Position numbers and translations under genes: made by a program. A stretch of 64,000 nt of DNA from Saprospiraceae bacterium (lineage in GTDB: Bacteria > Bacteroidota > Bacteroidia > Chitinophagales > Saprospiraceae): assembly GCA_016715405.1 (NCBI GenBank), contig JADKAE010000002.1, positions 558,001 through 622,000 on the forward strand, written 5' to 3'. Positions 1-9,061 of this stretch are shown here, piece by piece. The notes under the pieces were generated by a model that worked only from the letters and a program-made list of their open reading frames with translations, was not told the DNA's origin and did not search any database. How positions within the stretch are numbered: position 1 is the first letter of the stretch; every line of letters starts with the position of its first letter.

Positions 1-511
1 CGTCTTTGTTGGTATCCTGGCGGGCGCCTTTGATGGCCAGGATTTGGATCTTACCGTTTATTATTTCATTTTCGAAGTGGGAGACGTGTATCTTTTCACT
101 AAAAACAGCGGTTTTTGACCCACGCCGCTCGTTGAATACGATGATGTTGTTGTATGATCCTGCAAATTTGTATTTTTTATAATAACGCCCGTCGCCATAG
201 CCGGTATAATCGTAAAGGCTCTCGCCGTCTTTATCAAGCTCCGGCTCATTGAGCTGGCTCACCGGCACGAGGTATATTTTGTTGAGCGAGTCGATGAGAA
301 CGGGCATTAGAAAACTGGCAGTTTGTACCTGTACTTTTTCATCGCTGCCCGGTTCACTATTTATTCTGAGGGAAGTGTCTTCGTTATTTCTACCACCAAA
401 TGAATTGGAGATAATTTTGATAGCACCCAGCACAAATACCCCGGCTAATGCCACCAGCGCCAAGGTGCCAAATACAGCAATAAGCCGTTGATTGTAGCTG
501 TCTAATTTCAT
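1..511 (-). CDS. Hypothetical membrane-anchored protein, 3' end outside the window
   Basis: An ATG at 511 opens a frame that stays open to the window edge, giving 170 codons without a stop. The protein starts MKLDSYNQRL, then has one hydrophobic segment at about residues 10-32 (VFGTLALVALAGVFVLGAIK), then a polar region rich in D, E, S and N. This suggests a single-pass protein with most of its mass outside the cytoplasm. I do not recognise the family. It could be the start of a longer gene whose 3' part lies beyond the window. It is followed upstream by the octamer repeat that separates it from the ABC transporter, which is on the same strand. Confidence 0.6.
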   Translation of the reverse strand, partial: MKLDSYNQRLIAVFGTLALVALAGVFVLGAIKIISNSFGGRNNEDTSLRINSEPGSDEKVQVQTASFLMPVLIDSLNKIYLVPVSQLNEPELDKDGESLYDYTGYGDGRYYKKYKFAGSYNNIIVFNERRGSKTAVFSEKIHVSHFENEIINGKIQILAIKGARQDTNKD

Positions 512-531
512 AAATTTTATTTTTTCATTCA

Positions 532-570
532 CTCCCTCTCTCCCTCTCTCCCTCTCTCCCTCTCTCCCTC
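532..570. repeat. CCCTCTCT octamer tandem repeat
   Basis: About five copies of an 8 bp pyrimidine unit (ctccctct) lie between two minus-strand genes. The stop codon of the ABC transporter (569-571) sits at the edge of the array. The same purine/pyrimidine octamer family recurs at 4291-4325, 10360-10400, 18297-18340, 30824-30860 and 38929-38968, nearly always next to the 3' end of a gene. Confidence 0.8.
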
Positions 571-2334
571 ACCCCTCTGCCATTTGCAAAAACTGCATTT
601 CGTACAAATCGCGGTAGCGACCGTTCGGAATTTTGAGCAATTCTTCATGGGGGCCGAATTCTATCACCTCGCCTTTTTCGAGTACGAGAATATTGCGGGC
701 ATTGCGCACCGTAGAAAGCCGGTGGGCAATGATAATCGACGTGCGCCGGGCGATCAGTTTTTCGGTGGCATACTGGATAATCGACTCCGATTCGGGGTCG
801 ATAGAGGAGGTAGCCTCGTCGAGGATGAGTATGTCGGGATCGAAGATGAGCGCCCTCACAAATGAGATGAGTTGCCGCTGCCCCATCGACAACGTAGCGC
901 CGCGCTCCATCACCTGGTAGTCGTAGCCGCCCGGCAGCCTGGCGATAAATTCGTGCGCGCCGATCATTCGCGCCGCCGACTCTACCTGCTCGCGCGTAAT
1001 GGCAGGGTCGCGCAGCGTAATATTTTCAAAAACGGAACCCGAAAACAAAAACACATCCTGCAATACGATGGCTATTCGACGGCGCAGCGCCTGCAATTGG
1101 TATTCACGGATATCGACGCCGTCCACCAGGATATGGCCTTCCTGGATATCGTAAAAGCGATTGAGCAGGTTGATGATCGTCGATTTGCCCGATCCCGTGC
1201 TGCCCACGATGGCTAGGGTTTCGCCGGGGTTGATGCGGAAGTTGACGTCGCGAAGTACGTAGTCTTTGTCGTTGTAGGCAAAAAGTACGTGGTCGAAAGC
1301 TACTTCGCCGCGCAGCTTGGCCGGCGCCAGGTGGCCGGATTCTTCTATTTTCTCGGTTTTTTCGAGTAGCGAAAACACCCGCTCGGCGGCTACGAGTCCC
1401 ATCTGCAGGGTATTGAATTTATCAGCGAGCATCCGGATAGGCCGGAACAGCATATTGATATAAATCGGGAACGCGACCAGCACGCCCAGCGTAATGCCGC
1501 CTTCCACCAGCGCATTACGGGCGCCCCACCACACCATGAGGCCCAGCGAAGCAGCGGCGATGATGTCCACCACCGGAAAAAAGATCGCGTAATACAAAAT
1601 AGCGTCGAGGTTGGCCTTGGTGTACTCCCTGTTGATCGCCCTGAATTTGTCGAGCTCCTGCTTTTCCGCATTAAAGATCTGTACGATGCGCATACCGGTG
1701 ATGCGCTCCTGCAAGAAAGCGTTCATTTTGGCGATTTGCGTGCGCACGATCTGGAAAGAGGATTTTACTTTTCTTTAAAAATATAACTGGCTACGACCAA
1801 CACCGGCAGGACCGTCATGCATACCAAGGTGAGTTCCCAACTGGTATAAAACATAATGCCCAGTACCACAATCAGGGTTAGCAAATCGGCCACAATCGTG
1901 ATGATGCCTTCCGAAAAAACTGTATTAATCGTTTCAATATCGTTAATGGTACGGGTAGTAGAGGTGCCAATAGGCGTAGTATCAAAATAGCGCAGGCGAA
2001 GGCTGGTGAGGTGGTTAAACACGCGCACCCGCAAATCGCGGATCACCGATTGTCCCAGCCAGCTCGACGTATAGTTGAAGACATAGCGCATCGTCGCTTC
2101 GAGGAACAAAAGCACCGTAACGATCAGCGCCAGCTTAGTAAGCCCGGGAATATCGCCTTTGAAAACGTGTTCGTCTACCATTACCTGGATGAGGTAGGGC
2201 TTTACAATACCGAGGGGGGCCATCACCACGGCCAGGGTGGCCGTCAGCAACACGAAACGCTTATATGGAATAGCCAGGCGCAACACTTTTCCCAGTAGCG
2301 TCCAGTCTAATTTACTCTTATCTTTTTCAGCCAT
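569..2334 (-). CDS. ABC exporter, fused permease and ATPase (MsbA/LmrA type), frameshifted
   Basis: A half-size ABC exporter of about 590 residues that would act in the inner membrane as a dimer. The N-terminal 200 residues plus the first 100 of the second part form the six-helix ABC_membrane domain. The ATPase domain shows Walker A GSTGSGKST, a Q-loop (VLQDVFLFSG), a signature LSMGQ (normally LSGGQ), Walker B ILILDEATSS and the H-loop IIAHRLS. The reading frame breaks near 1765-1775: upstream reads ...YIFKEK-stop, downstream resumes with ...SSFQIVRTQIAKMNAF. One missing A in an A4 run (minus strand) would restore a normal protein, so I annotate one gene. The substrate cannot be told from sequence. 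It is divergent from the hydrolase at 2426. Confidence 0.88.
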
Positions 2335-2425
2335 AATAATAAGGTGATCGGGTGTTTACGCGTAATATTACAAAAAACGCACTTTCAACAAGATAGTTTT
2401 ATTCTACCTTTAGGAAAAAAAGGTC

Positions 2426-4279
2426 ATGCGTATTCTGAACACCCTGCTGTTGGCCTTCTTCCTGGCCTGCTTTGTCTCCATGCACGCCCAAACCGGCGTG
2501 GAAGATTCCATTTACATCCGCACTTTTTACACCAAAACAGAGCAATACATCACCATGCGCGATGGGGTGCGCCTGTTTACGTCTATTTATACCCCTAAAG
2601 ATAAATCAAAAACGTATCCCATTCTGCTCAATCGCACGCCTTATTCGGTAGCGCCCTACGGCGCCGATGCCTACCGCACTGCCCACCGCCCCAGCATGGT
2701 GATGGCACGCGAGGGGTACATTTTTGTCTATCAGGACGTACGCGGTCGCTGGATGAGCGAAGGCGAATTTGAAGACATTCGACCCTACAATCCCAATAAA
2801 AAAAGCAAAAAAGACACCGACGAAAGCAGCGACACCTGGGACACCATTGATTGGCTGATCAAGAATATAACCGGCAATAACGGCCGCGTGGGCGTAAGCG
2901 GCATCTCGTATCCCGGATTTTATTCCACGATGAGCCTGCTCGACGCGCACCCGGCGCTCAAAGCCGTATCGCCGCAGGCTCCGGTTACCGACTGGTTTAT
3001 CGGCGACGATTTTCACCACAACGGCGCGCTTTTTCTGCTCGACGGTTTTTCCTTTTATTCCGGTTTTGGGCAGCCGCGCCCCAAGCCCACTACCGTCGGC
3101 CCCAAGCGCTTTGACTGGCCGGTGCAGGATAACTACAAATTTTTCCTGGAAATGGGCCCCCTGCGCAACGCCAAAGCCCGGTACTTCGGCGATTCGATCC
3201 GGTTTTGGAACGACCTCATGGCGCACCCCAACCTCGACGAATTCTGGAAAGCCCGCAACCCCAGGCCGCATCTTAAAAACATCAAACCCGCCGTGCTTAC
3301 CGTAGGCGGACTATTTGATGCGGAAGATTGCTTTGGCGCCTGGCGTACCTACGAAGCCATCGAAAAGCAAAACCCCGCTACACACAGCAACCGCCTGGTA
3401 ATGGGCCCCTGGTCGCACGGCCAGTGGGCGCGCAACAGCGGCGAGTCGCTGGGCAATATTCACTTTGGGGCGCCCACTTCGTATTACTTTCGCGAATCGA
3501 TAGAAAAAGTATTTTTCAACTACTACCTCAAAGACGAAGGCGGCATGGCGCTGCCCGAAGCCACCATCTTCCTCACCGGCGCCAACGAGTGGCGCGCCTT
3601 CGAAACCTGGCCGCCGAAAAACACCGACAATACACGCTGGTACCTACAGCCGGGGCAGGGATTGTCGCAGACCAAACCTACGGCCGGCGAGGGCCACGCC
3701 GAATACATCAGCGATCCGGCCAAACCCGTGCCCTATGCCGAACACGTACACCTGGACCGCACCGCCGAGTATATGCTCGACGACCAGCGCTTCGCCGCCC
3801 GCCGCCCCGATGTGCTGGTCTTTGAAACGGCGCCTTTGCAAGAAGACTTTACCGCTACCGGCCCCATCACCGCCGAACTCTACGTAACCACCACCGGCAC
3901 CGATGCCGACTTCGTGGTAAAGGTGATCGACGTCTTTCCCGATAATACCCCGAATGTAAACCCCAACGAAAAAACGCCCATGGGCGGATACCAGATGCTA
4001 GTACGCGGCGAAGTGATGCGCGGCCGCTACCGCAATAGCTTTGAAAAACCGGAGCCTTTCGTGCCCGGTCAGGTGACCAAAGTGCGTTTTGAATTGCCCG
4101 ATATTGCCCATACGTTCAAAAAAGGCCACCGCCTCATGGTACAGGTGCAAAGTTCCTGGTTTCCGCTCGTCGACCGCAACCCGCAAACGTTTGTAGATAT
4201 TTACCAGTGCGGCGAGGAGGCGTTTCAGAAGGCTACGCACCGGGTGTTTCTACAATGCGCAGCACGCCTCGTTTGTTGA
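2426..4279 (+). CDS. Secreted CocE/NonD-family hydrolase (X-Pro dipeptidyl-peptidase / alpha-amino acid ester hydrolase type)
   Basis: A 617-residue serine hydrolase with a signal peptide (about residues 1-21, cut near MHA-Q). The N-terminal alpha/beta-hydrolase domain has the nucleophile elbow GISYPG with Ser161, the acid in GGLFDAEDC and the His in GPWSHGQW. A C-terminal jelly-roll domain (PepX_C type) follows from about residue 430. Family members cleave amide or ester bonds of small substrates such as amino-acid esters, beta-lactam side chains or X-Pro dipeptides; the exact substrate is unknown. The very end looks frameshifted near 4247: the next frame reads NAQHASFVDMPGL, typical of the family end, and would stop at 4301. 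A weak -7 box (TACCTTTA, 2405-2412) precedes it. Confidence 0.9.
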   Translation: MRILNTLLLAFFLACFVSMHAQTGVEDSIYIRTFYTKTEQYITMRDGVRLFTSIYTPKDKSKTYPILLNRTPYSVAPYGADAYRTAHRPSMVMAREGYIFVYQDVRGRWMSEGEFEDIRPYNPNKKSKKDTDESSDTWDTIDWLIKNITGNNGRVGVSGISYPGFYSTMSLLDAHPALKAVSPQAPVTDWFIGDDFHHNGALFLLDGFSFYSGFGQPRPKPTTVGPKRFDWPVQDNYKFFLEMGPLRNAKARYFGDSIRFWNDLMAHPNLDEFWKARNPRPHLKNIKPAVLTVGGLFDAEDCFGAWRTYEAIEKQNPATHSNRLVMGPWSHGQWARNSGESLGNIHFGAPTSYYFRESIEKVFFNYYLKDEGGMALPEATIFLTGANEWRAFETWPPKNTDNTRWYLQPGQGLSQTKPTAGEGHAEYISDPAKPVPYAEHVHLDRTAEYMLDDQRFAARRPDVLVFETAPLQEDFTATGPITAELYVTTTGTDADFVVKVIDVFPDNTPNVNPNEKTPMGGYQMLVRGEVMRGRYRNSFEKPEPFVPGQVTKVRFELPDIAHTFKKGHRLMVQVQSSWFPLVDRNPQTFVDIYQCGEEAFQKATHRVFLQCAARLVC

Positions 4280-4290
4280 TATGCCGGGTC

Positions 4291-4325
4291 TGAGGGAGTG
4301 AGAGGGAGAGTGAGGGAGGGAGAGA
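4291..4325. repeat. GAGGGAGA-type purine octamer repeat
   Basis: Several degenerate 8 bp units (gagggagt, gagaggga, gagtgagg) follow the end of the hydrolase gene. This is the purine-strand form of the array at 532-570. Confidence 0.6.
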
Positions 4326-4354
4326 TTAAAGTGGTGAGTTAATCCTGTTTCGAC

Positions 4355-4362
4355 TATCTTTG
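4355..4362 (+). promoter_or_regulatory. Bacteroidota -7 box TATCTTTG
   Basis: A perfect TAnnTTTG box lies 28 bp before the acyltransferase ATG at 4391, with a TTTC/TTG-like element about 20 bp upstream. It marks an own promoter for that gene. Confidence 0.6.
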
Positions 4363-4390
4363 CAGTCGCGACACAAAAGCGAAGCGACAC

Positions 4391-5528
4391 ATGCAGGATA
4401 TGGATAACCAGCCGGGGGTATACCGCGACGAAGACGTAACACAAGCCATACAGGAATTATTCAGCTACCAAAACCTGGTTGGTGGTATGAGGTCTTTTTT
4501 GCCGGAAGAACTATGCAAATTGGTTTTGGATGAAAAAAATCGGGTGAAAACCGTATTGGATTTCCAGAAAAACATCATTGCCCCCATCCTGAAATGGATT
4601 GAAAAAACCAGCATAACCAGGCTATCGGCAAGCGGATTGGAAAACCTAAACCCCGGCGAGCGCTACCTGTTTTTTCCAACCACAAAGATATCGTACTCGA
4701 TTCTGCCTTTCTGAATGCTGTTTATTAGAAAACGGGTTCACCACCAGCCAAATCGCTATCGGTGATAACCTGATGAAACACCGGATTTCTGAATTAATTT
4801 TCAGGATCAATAAGAGTTTTGTGGTAAAACGAAGCGGTACGCCAGTAGAACTCTATCAATACGCTGTAAAACTGTCGGAATACATTCACCGCCTTATTCA
4901 GACCAAAACGGATTCTGTGTGGATAGCCCAACGCGGAGGCCGCTCCAAAGACGGCAACGACTGGACACAGGTAGCCCTCCTCAAAATGTTGGGTCTGAGT
5001 AGTCAATCCGATCTAAAAACCCACTTCCGGCAATTGCACGTAGTACCCGTTACTATTTCATACGAACTCGACCCCTGCGACCTGCTAAAAACCGAAGAGT
5101 ATCTGAGAAAGCAAGCCGATCCTCAGTATAAAAAATCATTTGGCGAAGACATCGAATATATTTTGCTGGGATTAAAAGGCCGGAAAGGCCATGTACATTT
5201 TCATTTTAATAAACCGCTACAAGATGAATTAGACGTATTCGATACGGTGCAGAACAACAAAAAACAATTGGAATTATTGGCCGGAATAGTTGACAAAGCT
5301 ATTCATTTAAATTATCGGCTTCATGCTGTAAATTATGTGGCACACGATCTATTATCACACAGTTCCCAATATGCAAATCGTTATTCCCCGGAGGAGTTTG
5401 TAGAGTTTAATCGTTTTTTTGAAACCAAAATATCGAAATTTCCTGCTGCCTGGAAAGAGGAAGGACGCAGGTACTTATTGGGCATTTACGCTAATCCGCT
5501 TATTAATATGCAATCGCAAACAAAATAA
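4391..5528 (+). CDS. Glycerol-phosphate acyltransferase-like protein (PlsC-type), two frameshifts
   Basis: Rejoined length is about 380 residues, matching a Bacteroidota family annotated as 1-acyl-sn-glycerol-3-phosphate acyltransferase or glycerol acyltransferase. The frame breaks twice: a T6 run at 4670-4675 and a T3 run at 4721-4723 each appear to lack one T. With both restored one reads FFSNHKDIVLDSAFLNAVL, then LENGFTTSQIAIGDNLM, joining to the downstream part. Family hallmarks are IGDNL, a basic segment with RINKSFVVKR, and VWIAQRGGRSKDGNDWTQ, which corresponds to the acyltransferase substrate-binding block. It would act at the inner membrane in phospholipid or lipid A-type acylation. 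The role is by family resemblance only. Confidence 0.75.
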
Positions 5529-5590
5529 CTTACCGCTTAGTCACAAACTCCCGTTTGACTTTCTTCTTGTCACACAGCACATCAAAAACT

Positions 5591-6535
5591 TTAGCAAAAC
5601 TTCTCCAGCGATTGCCGGTTTTTCTCATCCAGCATGCTGTATGACGCGCATGTCCGCAAAATATCTTCTTTTTTTGACTGAAAAAACGCCGCTGTTTTCA
5701 TCGCTTCATCTACCGTTACGAATTGCCCCATAAAATAGCGCTGTGTGACGGAAGTGATCGGCACAGATTCGTGCGGCACGGCATAATTAGTAGAGACAAA
5801 GCCGGAATAATCAAAATCATATGCCACAGACACGGGCTTTTGAAAACCCGGGATAAAAAACATACTTACATTATGCTTATTATGGATGGCCCAATCCACA
5901 TTCGAGATCATATATTGGAAAAAAGTCATTTTCAGATAGCTCTCGCGATCGAGAGTATGTGTCTTTACAGTTTCGGTGATAATTTTTTTTGCATGCAGCC
6001 GGGTTGAAAATTCGGAGTCATCTTCAATGAGCATAGCATAAAAAACGAATTTTTCCTTGGGGCCGTCCCAGCCGGCCATTTTGATTACTTTGGTTTTAAA
6101 ATAAACGGGACTGACAAGCTCATAAAGCTTGTATGCCAGGGCTTCTTTTAATAAACAATCTTCGTATTGCTTGCCTTCTCTGCAGCTTAAAATAAGTTTG
6201 AGGTCGTTAAAAGTATCCCTTAGCCCCAAATGTGTCAGCTGATTCTTCGGGATTTTGATTTTGATGGGCGGATACAAACACACCTGTTTGCGCACATTGC
6301 CCCGGGCGCGCACTTTGACATCAAGCCGCAGCATACTGCCGTTGGCCTGCCGAAAGCTCAGCACCCCTTCCTGGTATTCTTCCTTCATTTTATGCTGGAT
6401 CAACGCGGCCCAATCTGTTTCCAGCTTCACCACCGGAATAGAATCGTGCTCGTGCACTAATAATTCAAAAATAGAATGGCTGCTATCGGCAGAGGCTACC
6501 ACACTTTGACCGCTGACAAATAAAGGAAGGGTCAT
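5591..6535 (-). CDS. CotH-kinase-like conserved protein, N-terminus disturbed
   Basis: A 314-residue open frame resembling CotH-type atypical kinases: an early VRARGN...PPIKIKI segment corresponds to the Arg-Gly-Asn element of CotH, and NVDWAIHNKHN followed by VAYDFDYSGF resembles the DWxxxNN and DFD metal-binding stretch. CotH proteins phosphorylate other proteins; activity here is only inferred. The true start is probably MRKFLLL at 6675: a signal peptide can be read from there if one T is added to the T6 run of the minus strand (6541-6546), but this leader is split by a 95 bp inverted repeat (6551-6646). Residues FVSGQS at the start of the open frame look like a signal-peptide end. Confidence 0.5.
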   Translation of the reverse strand: MTLPLFVSGQSVVASADSSHSIFELLVHEHDSIPVVKLETDWAALIQHKMKEEYQEGVLSFRQANGSMLRLDVKVRARGNVRKQVCLYPPIKIKIPKNQLTHLGLRDTFNDLKLILSCREGKQYEDCLLKEALAYKLYELVSPVYFKTKVIKMAGWDGPKEKFVFYAMLIEDDSEFSTRLHAKKIITETVKTHTLDRESYLKMTFFQYMISNVDWAIHNKHNVSMFFIPGFQKPVSVAYDFDYSGFVSTNYAVPHESVPITSVTQRYFMGQFVTVDEAMKTAAFFQSKKEDILRTCASYSMLDEKNRQSLEKFC

Positions 6536-6550
6536 GCTCCAAAAAACACA

Positions 6551-6646
6551 ACCAGGAATGCCGTCAAGTTAAGCTTTCTATGTTTACTAAACTTTGGAAG
6601 TTTAGTAAACATGCACCTCCCAATGAAGCTTAACTTGATGGCATTG
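6551..6646. repeat. Nested inverted repeat (hairpin element)
   Basis: Outer arms aatgccgtcaagttaagctt (6557-6576) and aagcttaacttgatggcatt (6626-6645) differ at one base; a central palindrome tgtttactaaac...gtttagtaaaca (6580-6611) sits between. The element lies inside what looks like the signal-peptide coding stretch of the CotH-like gene. Confidence 0.8.
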
Positions 6647-6719
6647 AACATGACCAGGAGTAGGAATTTTCTCATTGTATTTGGGTTTAGCATTTTATTC
6701 CAAAGCTGTTTTTCACCGT

Positions 6720-7790
6720 TTAGCATACCCCGGTAAAAGCGCTTTTTTCGTACAATAAAAGTTCGCCGGTTTTACCAAACTTAATACTCGAGTCGACGCC
6801 GATTATTTTATGCCTATAACGGGTAACGACTCCAGAAAAAGAAGTATGCCCCACGACGATATTTTTTTTGCCGAGTTTTTGTAAAATAGCCCTGGCCCGG
6901 TCTTCAGTAAAATCCTCCGCAAAATAACCCCGGTACCACACGGGCCCCAGGTCATTGTACAAAATATTCAGCATAGGATTTGCCAAAACCGAATCTTCAG
7001 GCTCATCAAAAATCTGCTCGCGGAAGGTTTTATTTAATTCCTTATTTGTAAGGCCCAGTTGAAGGTATTGTTCAGAAAAACCTGCGTGCGCAAAAATGGT
7101 TTTATTGATGGAAATAGCCACCGGCTTGGAGCGCAGCCATCTACCCAAATAACTGTTGACGCTAAAAATATCCTGATAGGACATTTTCAAACCCGCGCTG
7201 GTATATCGATATTTTTTGTGGATATACCGCAGGTCGCCCTTCAGTACCATAATCTCGTGGTTGCCCAACAAATAATGCACTTTCCCTTTTACCTTTTCCG
7301 CTTGCTGTTCCAGTTTGTGAATCATCCAAAGGATTTCCGTGACTTCGTCGCCTCTATCTACTACGTCGCCGACGATAACCAGGTGGCCCGTACCGTAAAT
7401 CCAGTTGCCACCCTCGTCAATAACGCGATGTACCTGCAGCAGCTTTTTCAGCATCCCGTATTGGCCATGGATATAGCTGACTGCCACAAAATGTGAAACT
7501 CCGGTAAATGCATCTTGCCGCTCAGGCTGGAAAGAATAATCTGTTTTTAAAAAGGCAGGATCAAAAGAGGCAGAAACGGTGGCGTTTAATTTCAGGGGTT
7601 CTCCGGTTTCCAGCGTATCGGCTTTCACCTGGTTGTCCTCTATCCAGCGGGCCACCGTATGTCCATTTTCGAAAAAAATATAAGGGCCGTCATTGTATAG
7701 ACTATCCATCTCTGAAGTCTGGCCGCAGGAGGAGAATATGCCCGACATTACGCCGAGACCGATCAATAATATGCGTATGTTCATGCGCAT
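6720..7790 (-). CDS. Calcineurin-like phosphatase lipoprotein, first metal ligand replaced
   Basis: A PPP-superfamily metallophosphatase of about 356 residues with a lipoprotein-type signal (GIFSSCG). The longest frame begins at 7811, but a -7 box (TATATTTG on the minus strand, 7816-7809) overlaps that ATG, so the start at 7790 (MRMNIRI) is preferred. Motifs are VSYIHGQ, GDVVDRG, LGNHE and IFAHAG, the order of Shewanella-type and bacterial PPP phosphatases. The first motif should be DIHG (usually GDIHG or SDIHG); here the metal-binding Asp is Tyr, from tat in place of gat. This could be a base error or real loss of one metal ligand. The substrate is unknown. Confidence 0.8.
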   Translation of the reverse strand: MRMNIRILLIGLGVMSGIFSSCGQTSEMDSLYNDGPYIFFENGHTVARWIEDNQVKADTLETGEPLKLNATVSASFDPAFLKTDYSFQPERQDAFTGVSHFVAVSYIHGQYGMLKKLLQVHRVIDEGGNWIYGTGHLVIVGDVVDRGDEVTEILWMIHKLEQQAEKVKGKVHYLLGNHEIMVLKGDLRYIHKKYRYTSAGLKMSYQDIFSVNSYLGRWLRSKPVAISINKTIFAHAGFSEQYLQLGLTNKELNKTFREQIFDEPEDSVLANPMLNILYNDLGPVWYRGYFAEDFTEDRARAILQKLGKKNIVVGHTSFSGVVTRYRHKIIGVDSSIKFGKTGELLLYEKSAFTGVC

Positions 7791-7882
7791 GGATTTGTGC
7801 TTAGTTATCAAATATACGAAAGTTATTGCTATTTTCTATTGGCTGTAATATGCACTTGTTTTGGTGCGATGGGCCAATTTTA

Positions 7883-7890
7883 TACTTTTG
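7883..7890 (+). promoter_or_regulatory. Bacteroidota -7 box TACTTTTG
   Basis: The box lies 12 bp before the ATG at 7903 and inside the longer frame that could start at 7861. It therefore decides for the downstream start of the esterase. Confidence 0.55.
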
Positions 7891-7902
7891 CTAACAAACG
7901 AT

Positions 7903-8838
7903 ATGAATATGAGTTCAAAGGCCTTCATCCTGCTACTCGCCATTTCCCCGATAACTTTTCGTCTGTTCGCCCAGCTCCCGGTAGTGGCTTCCGGCACAAT
8001 TAACCGGCTGGAAAATTTCCAATCCAAATACGTCACTGCCCGGCATGTAGATGTCTGGCTACCCGACAATTACCATCCCAAAAAAAAGTATAATGTGCTG
8101 TACATGCACGACGGCCAGATGCTTTTTGACGCCACCACCACCTGGAACAAACAAGCCTGGGATGTCGATGACGTGGTAAGTAAAATGGCATCGGAAAAGA
8201 AAATAAAAGACCTTATTGTCGTAGGCATATGGAACGGCGGCAACACCAGGCATAGCGATTATTTTCCGCAAAAGCCTTTTGAATCGCTGACTGTTGCGCA
8301 AAGGGATTCTATTTTCAAGGCTTTTCGAGCAAATGGCGCACCTATATTTTTTGAGGAAAAAGTAAATTCCGATAATTATTTAAAATTTATTGTGCGCGAA
8401 CTAAAACCTTATATCGATAAAAAATATTCCACCCACAAAGGCCGGGCTCATACCTTCATAGCGGGGAGTAGTATGGGGGGATTAATCTCGATGTATGCCA
8501 TCTGCGAGTACCCCAAAAAATTCGGTGGCGCCGCATGTTTGTCTACGCATTGGCCCGGCATTTTTGCTACAGAAAAGAATCCGGTTCCAGATGCTTTCGT
8601 AGCCTATATGAAGGCGCATTTGCCTAATCCAAAAACACACAAAATCTATTTCGACTACGGCACGGCCACACTGGATGCCATGTATCCGCCATTGCAAAAA
8701 AAGGTCGACGAAGTAATGACGGCAAAAGGCTTTACTGCCGACAACTGGATTACCCGCGAATTCCCGGGAGAAGACCACAGCGAAGCAGCCTGGAAAAAAA
8801 GGCTGGATATTCCCCTGTTGTTTTTGCTGGGGAAGTGA
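7903..8838 (+). CDS. Secreted esterase of the esterase D / enterochelin esterase family
   Basis: An alpha/beta hydrolase (PF00756 type) of about 311 residues with a signal peptide (MNMSSKAFILLLAISPITF, cleavage near FA-Q). The nucleophile is in GSSMGG, the acid probably in FDYGTATLD and the His in GEDHSEAAW. An early LPDNYHPKKKYNVLYMHDGQ stretch is typical of the family, which hydrolyses siderophore, carbohydrate or other small esters. The start at 7903 is chosen because a -7 promoter box precedes it. It is divergent from the phosphatase. Confidence 0.85.
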   Translation: MNMSSKAFILLLAISPITFRLFAQLPVVASGTINRLENFQSKYVTARHVDVWLPDNYHPKKKYNVLYMHDGQMLFDATTTWNKQAWDVDDVVSKMASEKKIKDLIVVGIWNGGNTRHSDYFPQKPFESLTVAQRDSIFKAFRANGAPIFFEEKVNSDNYLKFIVRELKPYIDKKYSTHKGRAHTFIAGSSMGGLISMYAICEYPKKFGGAACLSTHWPGIFATEKNPVPDAFVAYMKAHLPNPKTHKIYFDYGTATLDAMYPPLQKKVDEVMTAKGFTADNWITREFPGEDHSEAAWKKRLDIPLLFLLGK

Positions 8839-8986
8839 GGTTGTCGGTTGTCGGTTATCCGTTGTCGGTTATCCGTTATCCGTTGTCCGTATTATCTTTG
8901 CTAATTAAACTTAACAGAGAACAGAGAACAGAGAACAGAGAACAGAGAACAGAGAACAGAGAACAGAGAACAGAGAACAGAGAACC
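8839..8986. repeat. Heptamer repeats GTTGTCG/GTTATCC and AGAACAG
   Basis: First about seven degenerate 7 bp units (gttgtcg, gttatcc) run from 8841 to 8890, then a TATCTTTG box (8893-8900), then about ten near-perfect 7 bp units (aacagag) run from 8914 to 8984. The same two unit types occur together, inverted, at 47455-47524. Confidence 0.85.
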
Positions 8987-9027
8987 GATCTTTACAGAAT
9001 CGTGACACTCAGGCAAAATGGGCGTTA

Positions 9028-9035
9028 TATTTTTG
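9028..9035 (+). promoter_or_regulatory. Bacteroidota -7 box for hemA
   Basis: TATTTTTG lies 27 bp before the hemA ATG. A second match, TATCTTTG at 8893-8900, lies upstream of the heptamer array; transcripts from it would carry the array in their leader. Confidence 0.45.
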
Positions 9036-9061
9036 CCCTACCATTCACCTAACTGTTGAAT

